Shown one piece after another: positions 1 to 12,000 of a stretch of DNA of 64,000 nucleotides. The DNA comes from Dasyornis broadbenti (taxonomy: Eukaryota > Chordata > Aves > Passeriformes > Dasyornithidae): positions 857,757 to 921,756 of the forward strand of contig VZRN01006619.1 of assembly GCA_013397935.1 (NCBI GenBank). The letters run 5' to 3'. A program made the translations under genes and the position numbers. The notes under the pieces were generated by a model. It ran no database searches and was not told the origin of the DNA. It was given only the letters and a program-made list of their open reading frames with translations. Positions within the stretch are counted from its first letter, which is position 1. The number at the start of each line of letters is the position of its first letter.

Positions 1-198
1 TCCTGGGGTTATTAACATATTTCTTTTTAAAAATTAAGATTAAATATGTTGAATTATTCACTTTTAGTGCTGTTTAGAGTGTATTCCTCCATGTTACACT
101 ATCACAGGAAATCACCAGACATCAGAATATGTAAGTGACTAGCCTGACCTCTGCTACGTGAAACACAAACTGCAGATGAAGATAATCTCAAGTATTCC

Positions 199-204
199 TT
201 TATT
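199..204 (-). terminator. Candidate MRPL35 poly(A) signal
   Basis: AATAAA on the minus strand about 145 nt after the MRPL35 stop codon. A second AATAAA copy is at 246-251. I cannot tell which one is used. Confidence 0.5.
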
Positions 205-347
205 TTGGGATTGATTCCCGTAATTCTGCTCATGATATGCACATGTTTATTTAGAAAAAGTACACGCATTACAGATTTACATTCCAAAATTCAGACCATG
301 CCACATGACCACTCCCCTTGTCCTAGAGATGTGCAAAACCAAGATTT

Positions 348-536
348 CTACACACGAAGATTCGTGCGGTCGTGGTACTTCTGGTATGGGTCATCAGCGT
401 ACCAGTTCCTCCTTTTCCAGAAGGAAGTGGTCATCTTATCCAGGAGTTTACACTGTGTCCTCGTGCACAACACGAACTCCCTCAAACGCTTCTTCTGGGC
501 AGCTGACTTCTTCCACAGTTTCTTCTTATAACCAGA
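348..536 (-). other. MRPL35: MRPL35 last coding exon with stop codon
   Basis: Exon of 189 nt (62 codons plus TAG at 348-350). It begins after a CTGACAG acceptor and encodes the basic C-terminal part of bL35m. The 3' untranslated region continues downwards to about position 190. Confidence 0.93.
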
Positions 537-1841
537 CTGTCAGGAAAAAACACACAAAATCCCCACACACTTTTTAGTAGGGCACTGCAAATACACAAAT
601 ATAGCCACACTGCTCAGCAAACCTGGATAAATCCCCAACTTTTAAGAAAATGGTAGTCTCTCTACACAGCTTTTTAAAACTTCCATACCAGCCACTGCCC
701 TCCAAGGGAAGGAAAACAATTACATTTTACACTGATTGTAAAGAACAGGCTCTCATTTTCAAAAAATCTCACCTTTCTCCTAACCCAGAGGCCATTGTGC
801 AGCCGGAGGAACCTTTTGACCACAGCTTTCACGCTTTTCCTCTTTCCTTTCCGTAAGCTGCAGTAGGTGAGGGTCCTCGCTGGTTGCTGGAGTAAACTTG
901 GAAGTAGGCGTGTGACACTAAAAAAAAACAAGCCAAACCCAAAACAGGGAGGAAAACGGAATAGGAATGAAACACCTTTTTCTAAAAGTAATCATTGCCT
1001 TTATCACAGAGAGAGAGAGCAAAAGGGGCTGTGGCTTGTTTGAACAGTAACAAGGACTCATCTAACATTACAGCACAGCACCTACTTAGTGTAGAATACC
1101 CACTGCAGGGCTGGTCTTTTGTCAAAATCAGGTCAAAGTTATTATTTCACACAGAACACTACATATTATATTATTAAATATAACATAGACTATGTTAACA
1201 ATACAATATGAATACACACGATGATAAATTATTATATTATATATGTTACAAGATATATAATAAATTCATAGTATATAACCTTGCATATAATGTAAGGTAT
1301 ATGTAGTAGAATAAGATATTTATTCTTAAATATATTAATGTATAAATATATTAAAATAATATAAATGTATTTCAGATTATTTATATTTTTTGAAACAATA
1401 TAATACATATAAAACATATAAGATATACAAATAAAAACATGTATTAACTACAACTATACAGAATATATATAAACTCCGCGACATATATCTGAAATCGCTN
1501 NNNNNNNNNNNNNNNNNNNNNNNNNNNNNNNNNNNNNNNNNNNNNNNNNNNNNNNNNNNNNNNNNNNNNNNNNNNNNNNNNNNNNNNNNNNNNNNNNNNN
1601 NNNNNNNNNNNNNNNNNNNNNNNNNNNNNNNNNNNNNNNNNNNTGCCCGAGGCCCCGGGCAGAAGGGCCGCAGAGCGGGAGCGCGCGGGGGGCCCAGGGC
1701 CGCAGGATCCCTGCGGGGACACAGGAGAGCCTCAGCACAAACGTCCCAGCCAGAAACCCCCAGCCCCGACACCGAAACCACACCAACACCACCCGGGCCC
1801 CGGTACCAACCCGCCAGGGCCCTGCGTGCCGCCGCCGCCAT
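348..1841 (-). CDS. MRPL35: MRPL35, mitochondrial ribosomal protein bL35m (gene interrupted by an assembly gap)
   Basis: Nuclear gene for a protein of the mitochondrial large ribosomal subunit, homologous to bacterial L35. Seen on the minus strand: a coding exon at 773-917 (acceptor tttttag, donor AAAG|gtgaga) containing the L35 signature LTYCSLRKGKRKSVKAVV and FLRLHNGLWVRRK, and the last coding exon at 348-536, which starts SGYKKKLWKK, runs through TTSFWKRRNWYADDPYQKYH and ends NLRV-stop. The two join in phase 0. The probable start is the ATG at 1841, in a good Kozak context and followed by an alanine/arginine-rich presequence (MAAAARRALAGWYRG) as expected for mitochondrial import; the donor of that first exon is not clear. 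The human protein (about 188 aa) has a further internal exon that I cannot find; it probably falls in the N run at 1500-1643. The gene is head to head with IMMT, as in human. Identity is secure; the 5' structure is not. Confidence 0.9.
773..917 (-). other. MRPL35: MRPL35 penultimate coding exon
   Basis: Exon of 145 nt, one base completing a codon plus 48 codons. It encodes VTRLLPSLLQQPARTLTYCS followed by the basic L35 core. The acceptor has a T-rich tract and TAG; the donor is AAAG|GTGAGA. Confidence 0.92.
1150..1490. repeat. AT-rich low-complexity stretch beside the assembly gap
   Basis: About 340 bases dominated by TATA, TAAT and ATAT words with hardly any G or C, lying in a MRPL35 intron directly before the N run. 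There is no coding exon in it on either strand. The very low GC followed by a GC-rich CpG island probably explains the assembly break. Confidence 0.75.
1500..1643. other. Assembly gap (144 N)
   Basis: Run of N inside MRPL35. Open frames drawn across it have no meaning. The true length is unknown. Confidence 0.99.
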
Positions 1842-2060
1842 GGCCACGCTGCAGCGGGCGGGGCCGCGCTGCGTCCCGCCCACAGGGGCTGCCCGCGGTA
1901 CCTGCGGCCGCCCGGTCCCTCACAGTCCCGGCGGTCCCTCGCAGCGCCGGGAGTCTGGCACAGTCCCAGCGGGTCCCTCACAGCCTCCGAGTCTTCCTCC
2001 TCCTCCCCGTGCTCGGAACCGGTCGGGTCCCGCTTCGTCTCCGCGCGGACTCGTCACCTT
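1644..2060. promoter_or_regulatory. CpG island and 5' region of MRPL35
   Basis: GC-rich, CpG-dense sequence covering the proposed MRPL35 start codon at 1841 and the DNA upstream of it. I see no TATA box. Several long GC-rich open frames on both strands here are composition artefacts. Confidence 0.65.
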
Positions 2061-2194
2061 TGGTTACAGGCACACACCGAGCCTCCGCCCCAGGGGCTTT
2101 TAAGCGTTTTACAGAAGTCTCGTAAAGTATTCACCAAGTGGATTTAACTCATTGTTTGTGAACATTACTGATGTATTCTAATTTTTTTCTCTTC

Positions 2195-2337
2195 AGAAAT
2201 CTGGCCGGACTGGTCGAAGGATGAGATAAAAATGGCTTCTGAGAGCTCTGAGCGAGAGAAGGCTTATGAGCGAGCTGTGAAAGATTATACCTGCAAATTG
2301 TTAAGAAATGGTAGAAAATGTGCTGTTAGATTCAGAC
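2195..2337 (+). other. Unrecognised exon-like open segment
   Basis: The sequence starts after a good 3' splice-site pattern (ctaatttttttctcttcag) and has a charged, non-repetitive open frame: IWPDWSKDEIK, then MASESSEREKAYERAVKDY and TCKLLRNG. The frame then runs into a CR1 element at about 2338 and stops soon after. I do not recognise the protein. It may be an exon of an unannotated divergent transcript, a relic of a gene or element broken by the CR1 insertion, or chance. There is no obvious donor before the CR1. Confidence 0.35.
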
Positions 2338-2745
2338 TGGGGGACTGGACCATCTGTCTCCTGAGGAAAGGCTGAGGGAGCTGGGCTTGTTCAGCCTCGG
2401 GAAGACACAACTGAGAGGGAACCTCATGGATCAATGTTTGTCAGCGTCTGCAGGGTGGTTTCAGAGCAGGGCCTAGGCTCTGCTCGATGGTGTCGGGCAA
2501 TGGGAAAAAGAGTGAATGGGCAGGAATTGATGCCAAGGAAGTTCCACCTGAGCCTGAGGAAGAACTTCTTTACTGAGCACTGAACAGATTGCCCAGAGAA
2601 GGTGTGGAGCCTCCCTCACTGGAGATATTCCAGAACTGTCTGCTTGCAATCCTGTGCCGTGTGTTCTGGAATGACCCTGCTAGAGCAGGGAGGTTGGACC
2701 AGATGACCACTGTGGTCCTTTCCAACCTGACCCATTCTGTGATTT
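2338..2745 (+). mobile_element. CR1 LINE 3' fragment in the MRPL35/IMMT intergenic region
   Basis: 5'-truncated CR1 retrotransposon in plus orientation. It shows the typical CR1 words 'gctgagggagctgggcttgt' and 'ttgcccagagaaggtgtgga', and a 3' end with 'ttggaccagatgaccactgt', 'tttccaacctgacccattct' and 'gtgatt'. A short ATTTCATTTTT repeat follows the 3' end. Confidence 0.9.
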
Positions 2746-2789
2746 TCATTTTTATTTCATTTTTATTTCATTATTCTGTCCCTCCCGAC

Positions 2790-3051
2790 TAGGCCCAGAA
2801 AGTCCCGGGAGCGCGTCACTCCTGCTCCACGCACGCGCCCCCCACGCGCCGGCACCACTCCGCCCCGCCGGCGTCGCACAGCCCGTCCGCGCCCTCCCAT
2901 TGGCCGGGCGCGACTCGTCACGCTCGGCAGCCCCCTGGCGGGGCGGGAGCGCTCGCGCAGGCGCACTGCCGCTGAGGGGGGGCGGAGGCGGTGCCGGCAG
3001 GACCCGCGCACGGCGCCTTCCTGCGGGCCGCGCCGGCCGCCGCTCCGAGCC
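2790..3051 (+). promoter_or_regulatory. IMMT promoter, CpG-rich and TATA-less
   Basis: GC-rich stretch directly before the IMMT start. It contains an inverted CCAAT box (ATTGG, 2899-2903) and an NRF-1-like site GCGCAGGCGC (2955-2964). NRF-1 and NF-Y sites are common in promoters of nuclear genes for mitochondrial proteins. The start site of transcription is inferred, not seen. Confidence 0.6.
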
Positions 3052-6000
3052 ATGCTGCGGGCGTGCCGCCGAGCGGGGCTCGCCGCGGCCAAGCAGGTGA
3101 GCGTTCCCTGGGGGAGCCCCGCGACCTACCCCCGCTGTAACCAGCCCTGCGACCCATGCGGCCGGGCCAGGCCTGCGGCTAGGGGGGAGTCCCTGTGACC
3201 GCGGTTCGGCGCGCGCTGAATGACTCCGCACGCGCGGGCCGCGATTGGCTGCGCAGCCTTTGACGGGCGGCCGCGACCGCCAGCGGATGTGGGGGGCGGG
3301 CGCTGGTTCGTGGGTCGTACTACCAGTCCCAGCGTGCACCGCGGCAGCGCAGCGCGGGACGAAGTGAGGCGCCGCCTCAAGGCACGCCGGGATTCGTAGT
3401 CCTTAGCGGGGTGGCGGGGCCGCCGCGTTGCTCGCTGGGGGTTGTAGTCCCGGCCACCATGGTCGCGCCGGGCCCGCAGTTCCGCTCCGCCGCTCCTGGC
3501 CCAGACCCCGGGACAGCGCGGGGAGCCGCGGGCGTGGCTCGGGGGCCCTATAGGGATGCGCACGGCCCGCTGGCCCCGCGCGGGTCCTGCCCGCACCCGC
3601 GCGGGTGGCCCGACGGATGACGGGCTTGCTCCCCGGCGGGGAAGGACGTGACCTTGCCTTCCCCGGCGCGGCCTCCCGCGCTGCCGCGCCTGAACCCGGT
3701 GGGTCCGGCAGCCCTCAGGATCGGGCCGGCGCGTCCCGGTGTGTAGCATGGGGACACGAGTGATGTCAGCACTCATGTTCAAGAGGATACTTCTGTCCTC
3801 ACAGTGGTACACGAGGAGGACACAACATGCGATTCCGGGGGCAGAAGGGCCCGTGGGATTCGTGCTGTGTGTCCTGGACCTTTGCCTCTTCTTATCAGCA
3901 GAGATAAGGACGATGATGTGCTGTGAAGCCTTTTTAAAGCAGTAGGCCACCTTTAGGAAGCTACAGGGTTTATAGCTGAGGGTGACTCCTCTCTAAAAGC
4001 CCCAGTTTGTATTTCAGCTGCCTTAACTGATAAAAAATAACCTGCTTAGATCACTTTTATATCCTGCTCTCCTATGTTCATTACCCTCCTTTTACACGGT
4101 TTAGCAAAGGAGAAGCTGTACGTTCTTCCCTCTAAAGCTCCAGCCTTTCTCACTACAGCAGCTGCATTTCCTCTACTGCTCTATAAGGCTGGAGAGAGTC
4201 CTTGGGTCACCTGATGCCCACTGAAAAAAGGCTCTGGGTTTGCCTGGCTATGGAAAGTCTCATCTGGAAGTTGAGAAGATGGAAACCAGGCTTTGGCAGA
4301 TATTTATCACTTGAGGCTATTTGCATTGGCTTGGCCTTTAACAGAATGTGTCTGGAATGACTGTACAACTCCGGAACAGCTAGGGTGGTGTTTTGCAGCT
4401 GGAAGTTGGTCATCAGGCTGAAAAAATTTGGTGGAAGAGTCACAGAATGGTTTGGATTGGAAAGGACCTTAAGACTAACTCGTTCCAAATCCCTGCTATG
4501 GGTAGGGACACCTTCCACTATCCCAGGTTGCCTCAAGGCCTTTCCAACCTGGATTTGGACACTTTCAGGGGTGGGACATCACAGCTTCTCTGGATAACCT
4601 GTGCCAGTGCCTCACCACCCTCACAGGGAAGAATTTCTGCCTGAGAACTTTGCAAACACAGAGATGCCACGGCACCCTGTGTAGTTTGTTATCTGTACCA
4701 GAGAGCTCCTGGTGGAGACTGGGAAAACTTTATTCATTCTTTCCTATTGTGAGCTCTGTGTGTGGAGCATCACTAAACTTGTAACAAGTAAATTGAAGTT
4801 GTGGCTTTGAGAGAAGGGGGGGTTTTATCATTTTGATTTCAGAAATGTTTTCTCTACATGTGTAGTGCTGCAAAGAGACTTTTCTCTTACTTGAAGTATT
4901 TTTGTAGTTTTCTTTGGAAAGAAACAGGGCTTTTAGTAAAAATGTGTGATGTTTGGCAGAAGCCTTGAATGGTGGGAAATCAGTTAAGAGTTCTGTGGTC
5001 AGATGTCCTTGTTGTACCTGACCTCTGTCTTCATTAAGACAAACTTCTCTGAAGTTTCTGGTTTGCTCTTTCTGTTTGAGTGCATGGATCCAATGTTGCA
5101 GAAATTCACGATCAGGATGCTGGAGCCTGATTTCTGAGAGGGGTTGAACTGGGACTGAATAAACAGAGGATGGTATGTCCTGTCCCTGGTTATTGGAAGT
5201 TACACATAAAGTATAAAGCTGCATGGCAGATTTTATTTGTTTTATGATGTTCTGCAATGCTGTTCCTGACCTGAGCACTGTAGCAGGGCGAGCTCACGTG
5301 GATATCCTTAAATGTCCTTAAGTCACTGGGGCTCATAAAATTAACCAGAGTGAAGGTGTAATGTGCCCTGCAAAGTGATTCTCATGGTGATTGAATAGTA
5401 GATCATGAATGTAAAATAAAAAGCATTTAAGAAGTTGAGTGAAACAAATACCACATAGAACTGCTGGAGGAGGAGGAAAAAGTAGAAAGAGCTGCCCTGC
5501 AGTGCCCTTACTATGGGCATCCATGCTCTCTCCATGTATCATCCAAAGGGTTTTCTCTGCCTTCTGCATGACAGAAAGTGGTTTATTTCTATCTTTTGCA
5601 GGGCACAGCGAAACATGTGTGATGTATTTCTCCCAAATCCTTTGAGGAATTATTACAAATAAAAAAACAGGAGTCTAAAAATTTACAAACTCATGGAAAT
5701 TATGCAAAGCGGAGATCAGAAACTACCTGCAAGTTTCCAAATTATGGTGGTACAGCAAATATAAGCAATATTATTATAGTGGCCAAAAGAGAGCAGTGTT
5801 TCTTTAAAAATGGATTTTTAAAAAATCAGTGGTTTTTGGAGGTATTAGTGTATTTGGATGTGAAGGAGGAAAATTGAACTTGAGCTTCTGTTCATAAAAC
5901 ACAGACCTACAGACTTTCGTTAGCTGTTCTGCTGGCCAGCTGTGGAAATTTGTTGCAGTGTCTATGAAAGACGGGGCTGGTGAAGACTTGTTTTAGGTTT

Positions 6001-9000
6001 AATTTTTGCTCCCATTGTTACATGTGTGAGAGTCTCAATGCCATGGGTGGAGGGCCTGTGTTTTTGTTCCTCTTATCTTGATAAAAATTAAATAGAAGTG
6101 AGGATTTGGTTAATTCTTGAACAGTCCAGCTTGGAAGAGATCTTGAAAGATCATCTGGTCCAAAGGGCATCTGGACTAAAATCATAATCTCCAAAAATAA
6201 CCCTCCTGGTGTACAAAGCATAAATGCTGAGCTAAGAGAAGCAGCTTTTCTCTTCTGCCTTGGTGACTGCCTGAGCACAGCCCAATCCCAAGGGCAGGAA
6301 CCGATGTATGTACTGAAGGTGTAGAGCTAAATGTGTCTGGTGTTGTTTGCCATCGCTAGGTGTGAGTAGGGGTTTTTGCCAATATGGACGTGAGTGAGCT
6401 GGCCCAGCCACCAGGGTTATGGTTGTTGCAGCCTCTGGGATCACCCAGAAGGCAAGTTCAGCCCAAGGAAGGATGTGGGAGAGACAGTGGTGCAGGGTGG
6501 GATAATCTCCAGAAAGCCTGGCCAGGAGCATGGGAGTGATGGCTTATTGCCAGGGGAGCACCAAGCAAAACAGCACAATCCCAAAGTGTTGGAAGGGGCT
6601 GGAAATCTGAACTGATCAATAGAAAATCAGGGGTTTTTTTTTCCCTTCTAATTTTATTGGATTGAACTGTATGCTTTATGATTGATTGTTTTTCTCCCGT
6701 GCTTCATGGTGTCATAGGGACATGCTGAGAGTCAGGAGCATGTTCAAAAGTTGATAACAAAATGATTTGCGAGGCTTTTGTTAGAGAAATTCCCCTTGAA
6801 AGGACCAGTGAAGCCTCAGTAAATGCTCCTGGGCAGTCAAGTCAGATAATCAAAAACATTACAGAATATATTTATTATTTTGTCACCCGTTCTATCCATC
6901 ACAATCCAGAAAGCGAACCATGGCGCACAGTGAGGGCTCCTGAACGTCTCAGGGCTAAGAGTAACACACTTCCTCTTGCTGTACATGTGCTCCTGCTCCT
7001 AATTTAAAAAGTTTTGGCTGCCTTTATGGAAAGAATAAGAATGCAGTGTTCCTGCCTTTTCCTGTCTATGTTGTTGGACAAGGATGGGACCTAAACCACA
7101 AGAGCTGTGCATGTTATTGCCATGTGCAAAAGGAAATAGAGGAGCTTGTCTTTTGGGGTTATGTTGTAGTAAAACATCTCCCAGTTTTTTCTTTCTTAAA
7201 AAAAATTTCCCAGTTGGGCAAAATACCTCAGCTGTGGGAAAAGTTCTTTTTGTGCCTTTGATTTCTCATGAGTCCTGTATTTCCCTGTTAGTAATTCCCG
7301 CGTGGGGAAAAAACCTCTGAGGGCAACACTCTGTTTTCTTCTGTAGGCTTAGAGTAGCTTAACCAGTCCTTCAGAGAAGATAAACATCTTGATAATGTGG
7401 ATTTTATTAAGTCGAATATAATAAAATATCACTCTTCATATACTAATTTAATTTATATTATAATCTGATCTCTATCTGGAAAGTGTACATGTTATTAATT
7501 CTTTTAAAGAAGAGGTCTTGGTTTGGAAGCTCAAGGAGAATTGCTTGTATATCATAAGAATTAAAAACAGTTTTAAGAATATAAACAGCTGTTTTTGTGT
7601 TCTGCACTGCTCACACTGAGCTCTTCTAGGGCGTGAGATTGAAATGCATCTGAACTAACTCAGGCCTGAGGTAGGGAATATAAATCAGCAAAGTAAATGC
7701 AGAAATAAACTGGGTAGGGGTTTTGTTCCCTCTCATTTTTCAAAATGCCTCATGACTGCTTACAAAGCCCTTAACCTGGTAGCTGCACATGGGAAAGCTC
7801 TCCCCTACATTTAGGGAAAAGAGTAGGATGTCACTATTCTAGTGCCGGTCACAGCTTTCCTACAGACACATTCAAGTTGTGGCAATGGAGCAATTCAGCC
7901 CAGAGCTGCTATTGAGTGGGGAGATGCTTCACAGTGTATGCTGCTAACCCCTGCCTCCTTCCCCCTCTGCAGAACAGCCAGTGTGTGAGAGCCTCACTCC
8001 GTCCATTGCGGCTGTACCGTGGATATGCCACCCACTCCGGAGAATCCGGGTACGTCGTGGTGTTTGGAGGGTGGAACTGATTCTGCCAGTGCATTGACTA
8101 AGAAGGAATCATCTGCTCCTCAGTTTCACATGAGAGCAGACTCCTGACTGTGGGATTTTTGTGTGGAGTAACTCTTGTTTTCATGGGTTTGTGTGTTCCT
8201 TGTTGGTTCAGTCAGACTTAGGTGAAGTCAATGAAGATGGTGGATATTTATGAGAGAAGTTGTGGGCTGCCATCTTTACTTTGGGTTAGTCATTAACCAG
8301 TTGTATCAGGGGTAAAGGTGATTTAAAGTGGGTGCTGGGTTTGTTGGCAGGGCCTGGAACAGAGTGGTGGTCCCCAGCTGTAAGCTGAAGACTCACAAAC
8401 TGTTTGATGTTTGCCATATAATATAATTTCCATCTCTTTCACTCTTCTTCCCTCCTCAGTGTTTCTGTAGGCAAAGTCATTGGTGCGGGTCTCCTGTTTG
8501 TGGGTGGAGGGATAGGTGGAACCGTCCTGTATGCCAGCTATGACAAACAATTCCGGGAGAGTGTGGAGAAGGCCATTCCCTACTCTGACAAACTCTTTGA
8601 GATGGCACTTGGCCCTGCACCTTCCAGCACACCAATGCCAAAGAAACCAGTAAGTGTTTCCCATTCATTCCCACACATTCATTCTTTTGGTTTTTAAAGA
8701 CAGTGTCTGCTCTTAGGTTTCAAATTGTGATTAATTTTGTTACGTGCTAGGAATTTAAAATGTTTAAGAATTAAGATTCCTTAAATTAAGTAGTTTTAAG
8801 AATTACAAACTCAGTTACTACTTTGTGCTGTGTAAGTGATGATTGTACATTTCCCATTACCATCCTATGATTGTGATCTGTGGGTTGTAAAACTTGTTTT
8901 TATTTACAGTAAAATAATCTAATAGAATCCCAACTGAATAGCTGCTCAGCTTATACTCAGAAGTAAACTGGGGGGAGAGAGAGGCAGATGACAGGCTGGA

Positions 9001-12000
9001 ATTCAACTCCTTTACTAGAGGCTTAGTGTAGTTAGTGGTGTAGTAGGCTTACAAAACTTTAAATGAACTTAAAGAGGGCTGAGAACATTCTTGAATGAGT
9101 AAAGATTTGAATGGTACAGACCCAGGCATAAGCATCATACTTGGAAATCTTAGTGGCATGACCCTGCAGAAAGGAGAATCTGATACTACCTTTGGCACAA
9201 CTCTGGAAATTGAACCTGGAGGTCTCTCTGCTCCTGCATGTGAAAGGAAACACTTCTCAGTTACCCAGGAGTACTAAAAATCTGCTCTGGCCGTGGTTTT
9301 TCTGAGCTTTCAGAAGACATTTGGCCTTCAAGAAACCCAAAATATTATTAATTAGATTTTAAGAAAGCTGTTCTTAATGAGTGGAGGAGTATCAATCAAC
9401 AAAATTTTGCTTCTTCTGACTTTAGCTACACTTTGTATAATCATCCAAGCTCTTGGTGCCTGGAATATTTGGCGCATGAAGCTACTTGCTTTTTGTACAT
9501 GTTAATAAATATTTGTTTACAGTGAAAACCACCACAACTCTACCTGCATTTTTGGAGAAGTGAAAATGGTAAAAATTCCTTCTGAATTAAAAACTGAGTC
9601 AAGAAATTAGATTGCCTCGCTACTGTTTTCATGTGTACTTTGAAGCTCAGATTTATGGTGCAGACACCTGGATATGGAAAAGTTCTTTTCCATTATAATG
9701 GTAGTGGTAATCCAAGCTGTTTGAAAAACTGATGATATTTATTTTTGACTTTTCAAGATACATCAAGGTCCACTGAAGATCTCATCTGTAGCAGAAGTAA
9801 TGAAAGAGTCTAAACAGCCTGCTCCCAAATCCCAGATAGGCAAACCAGAAGCTGCTGCTCCTACAGAGGAAAAAGGAGGTAAATTTATAGGATGTCATAT
9901 ATAAAGAAGCAAATGACCTAATGATCTCCTGTATCATATATGCTAGAGTAGATTAAAATAGTCCTTTGAATGGTTGAAGGTAAATGTTGTAATTTCTTAG
10001 AATTAATGTTCTTTTCTTTCTAAGTCTTATCATTTGCCTAAAATGGCTTTAGCTCTTTTTTGCCCCCTTTATTTTTTTTAGGAAATGTGTTTAGTTTATA
10101 GAATATTAGGAATCTAAGATAAATAATTACTAACCTGCATAGTTTAGATATGAGACTCAGCAGGAAGAGAACTTCAGGTGCTGGACTCTAAGGCTCTTGC
10201 AAGCGCAAGACACTTAATTTTGGATAATTACTGAACTTCTCTAAAGCCAGATCAAATGGAACTCAGAGAAGACCAGTTGTGATGTGTTTTTGTGTTTATC
10301 TCTTATGGCTCTGTGTATGTGTAACTAATATCTTGTTGCTGTTTATCCAGGAAATTATCTTCTGGAAATAATAACATCCATATCCAATGAATATGTTTCT
10401 ACAGAGGAAAAAAAAAAGTCTTATATCCCTGTCATTACATTATAGCACTTACCATGGAATGCCTTGGAAGGGAGCTTAAAAATCACCTGATTTCAACCGC
10501 CTGCCAAGGGCAAGGACACCTTCCACTAGACCCAAAAGGCCCATCCAGCCTGGCCTTGAGCGCTTCCAGGGATAGGGCAGCCACAACTTCTTTAGGCCAC
10601 CTGGTGCAGTGCCTTACCACCCTCATAATAAAGAATTTCTTCCTAACATCTAATCTAACTCTGCCCTCTGTTGGTGTGAAGCCATTCCCCCTTGTCCTGT
10701 CACTCCATGCCCTTGTCAAAGACCATCATCAACTCTCATAAAACCCCTTGTAGGTACTGGAAGGTGCTAGAAGGTCTCCTGGAGCCTTCTCTTTTCCAGA
10801 CTGAACATGCCCAACTCTTCCAACCTGGCTCCATAGCAGAGGGGCTCCAGCATCTTCATGGCATGCTCTGGATTTGCTCCAACAGGTCCACATTCTTCTT
10901 ATGTTGGGGGCCCAGAGGTGGATGCAGCACCACAGATGGGGTCTCAGCAGAGCAGAGGGGCAGTATTGCCTCCCTTGACCTGCTGCCCACACTGCTGGGA
11001 ATGCAGCCAGGGCACGGGTGATTTCTGGACTGCCTGTGCACATGACTAGGTCATGTGGAGCCTCTCATCCACCAGCACCCCAAAGTCCTTCTCCTGGGGG
11101 CTGTTCTTGATCTGTTCTCCCCCCACCACGTGTTTGTACTTAGGTTTGCCCTGATCCAAGTGCAGGACATTGCAGTTGGTCTTGTTGAACTACTTGACAC
11201 TCACACAGCCCCAACTCTTGAGCCTGTCCAGGTCCCTGTGGATGAGCATCCCTTCCCTCTAGTGTGTGACTGCCCAGGTCAGCTGGATGTCATCAGCAAA
11301 CCTGCTGAGGGTGGATCAATCCCACTGCTTAGGTCGCTGACAGAGGTGTTAAACAGTCCTGGTCCCAACACTGACCTTGAGGAACACACTCATCACTGGT
11401 GTCCGCTTGGACATTGAGCCACTGACCACAATTCTGAGTGTGACCATCCAGCCAGTGCCTTATCCACGGAGTGGTTCATCCATTGGATCCATGTCTCTCC
11501 AGTTTAGAGATAAGGATGTCATGCAGGACAGTGGCAAATGCTTTGCAAAAATCCAGGGAGATGATGTCGCCTGCTCTACTCTTGTTCAGGAACTCTGCTC
11601 CTGTGTGTCTGTGGAGGGCCTCATCTGCTTGGTTGTCCTGCTCAGGCAGCCTATAGCAGATCCCCTACTGTAACGTCACCTATCCCTGCCCTCCCTTTAA
11701 TCCTGACCCATAAACTCTTGGTTGGCTCCTCATCCATCCCCAGGCAGATCACAGTGCACTCCAGGTGGTCATTGACAGAGAGGATGATTGCACTCCTTGT
11801 CTCCCCTGCCAGGCCTTCCTAAAGAGCCTTCATCCTTCCATTCCAACACTCCAGTCACAGGAGCCATCCCACTCTGTCTCCATGAAGTGAGATTCCCTTT
11901 TCCTGGTTCCTCTCTCCCAGCATCTTTGGTTTAAGCCCCTCTTTAGCTTGGCAGGCCCCCGGCTGAAGATGCTCTGGCCCATCCTCCTCTGGCAGATGGA

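Larger units (their letters stand above)
3449..7972 (+). other. Rest of IMMT intron 1
   Basis: The CpG-rich part continues to about 3760 and carries long GC-driven open frames on both strands without family signatures. After that the intron is ordinary sequence with one clear CR1 fragment (4440-4645, minus), a weak CR1 remnant (about 6118-6165), and a 182-codon antisense open frame at 4730-5278 that I do not recognise. I see no exon. Confidence 0.6.

Noticed and set aside
1377..1981. Minus-strand frames of 168-175 residues with a block of X
   Set aside because: They run through the assembly gap. Only the first codons from the ATG at 1841 are a plausible MRPL35 exon.
3126..3950. Long minus-strand open frame (274 codons) at the IMMT CpG island
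   Set aside because: It is Arg/Gly/Pro-rich, driven by GC content, overlaps regulatory motifs and has no family signature.
10454..11673. Series of open frames of 60-120 codons on both strands in IMMT intron 4
   Set aside because: All lie in an antisense, decayed CR1 element; they are not host genes.
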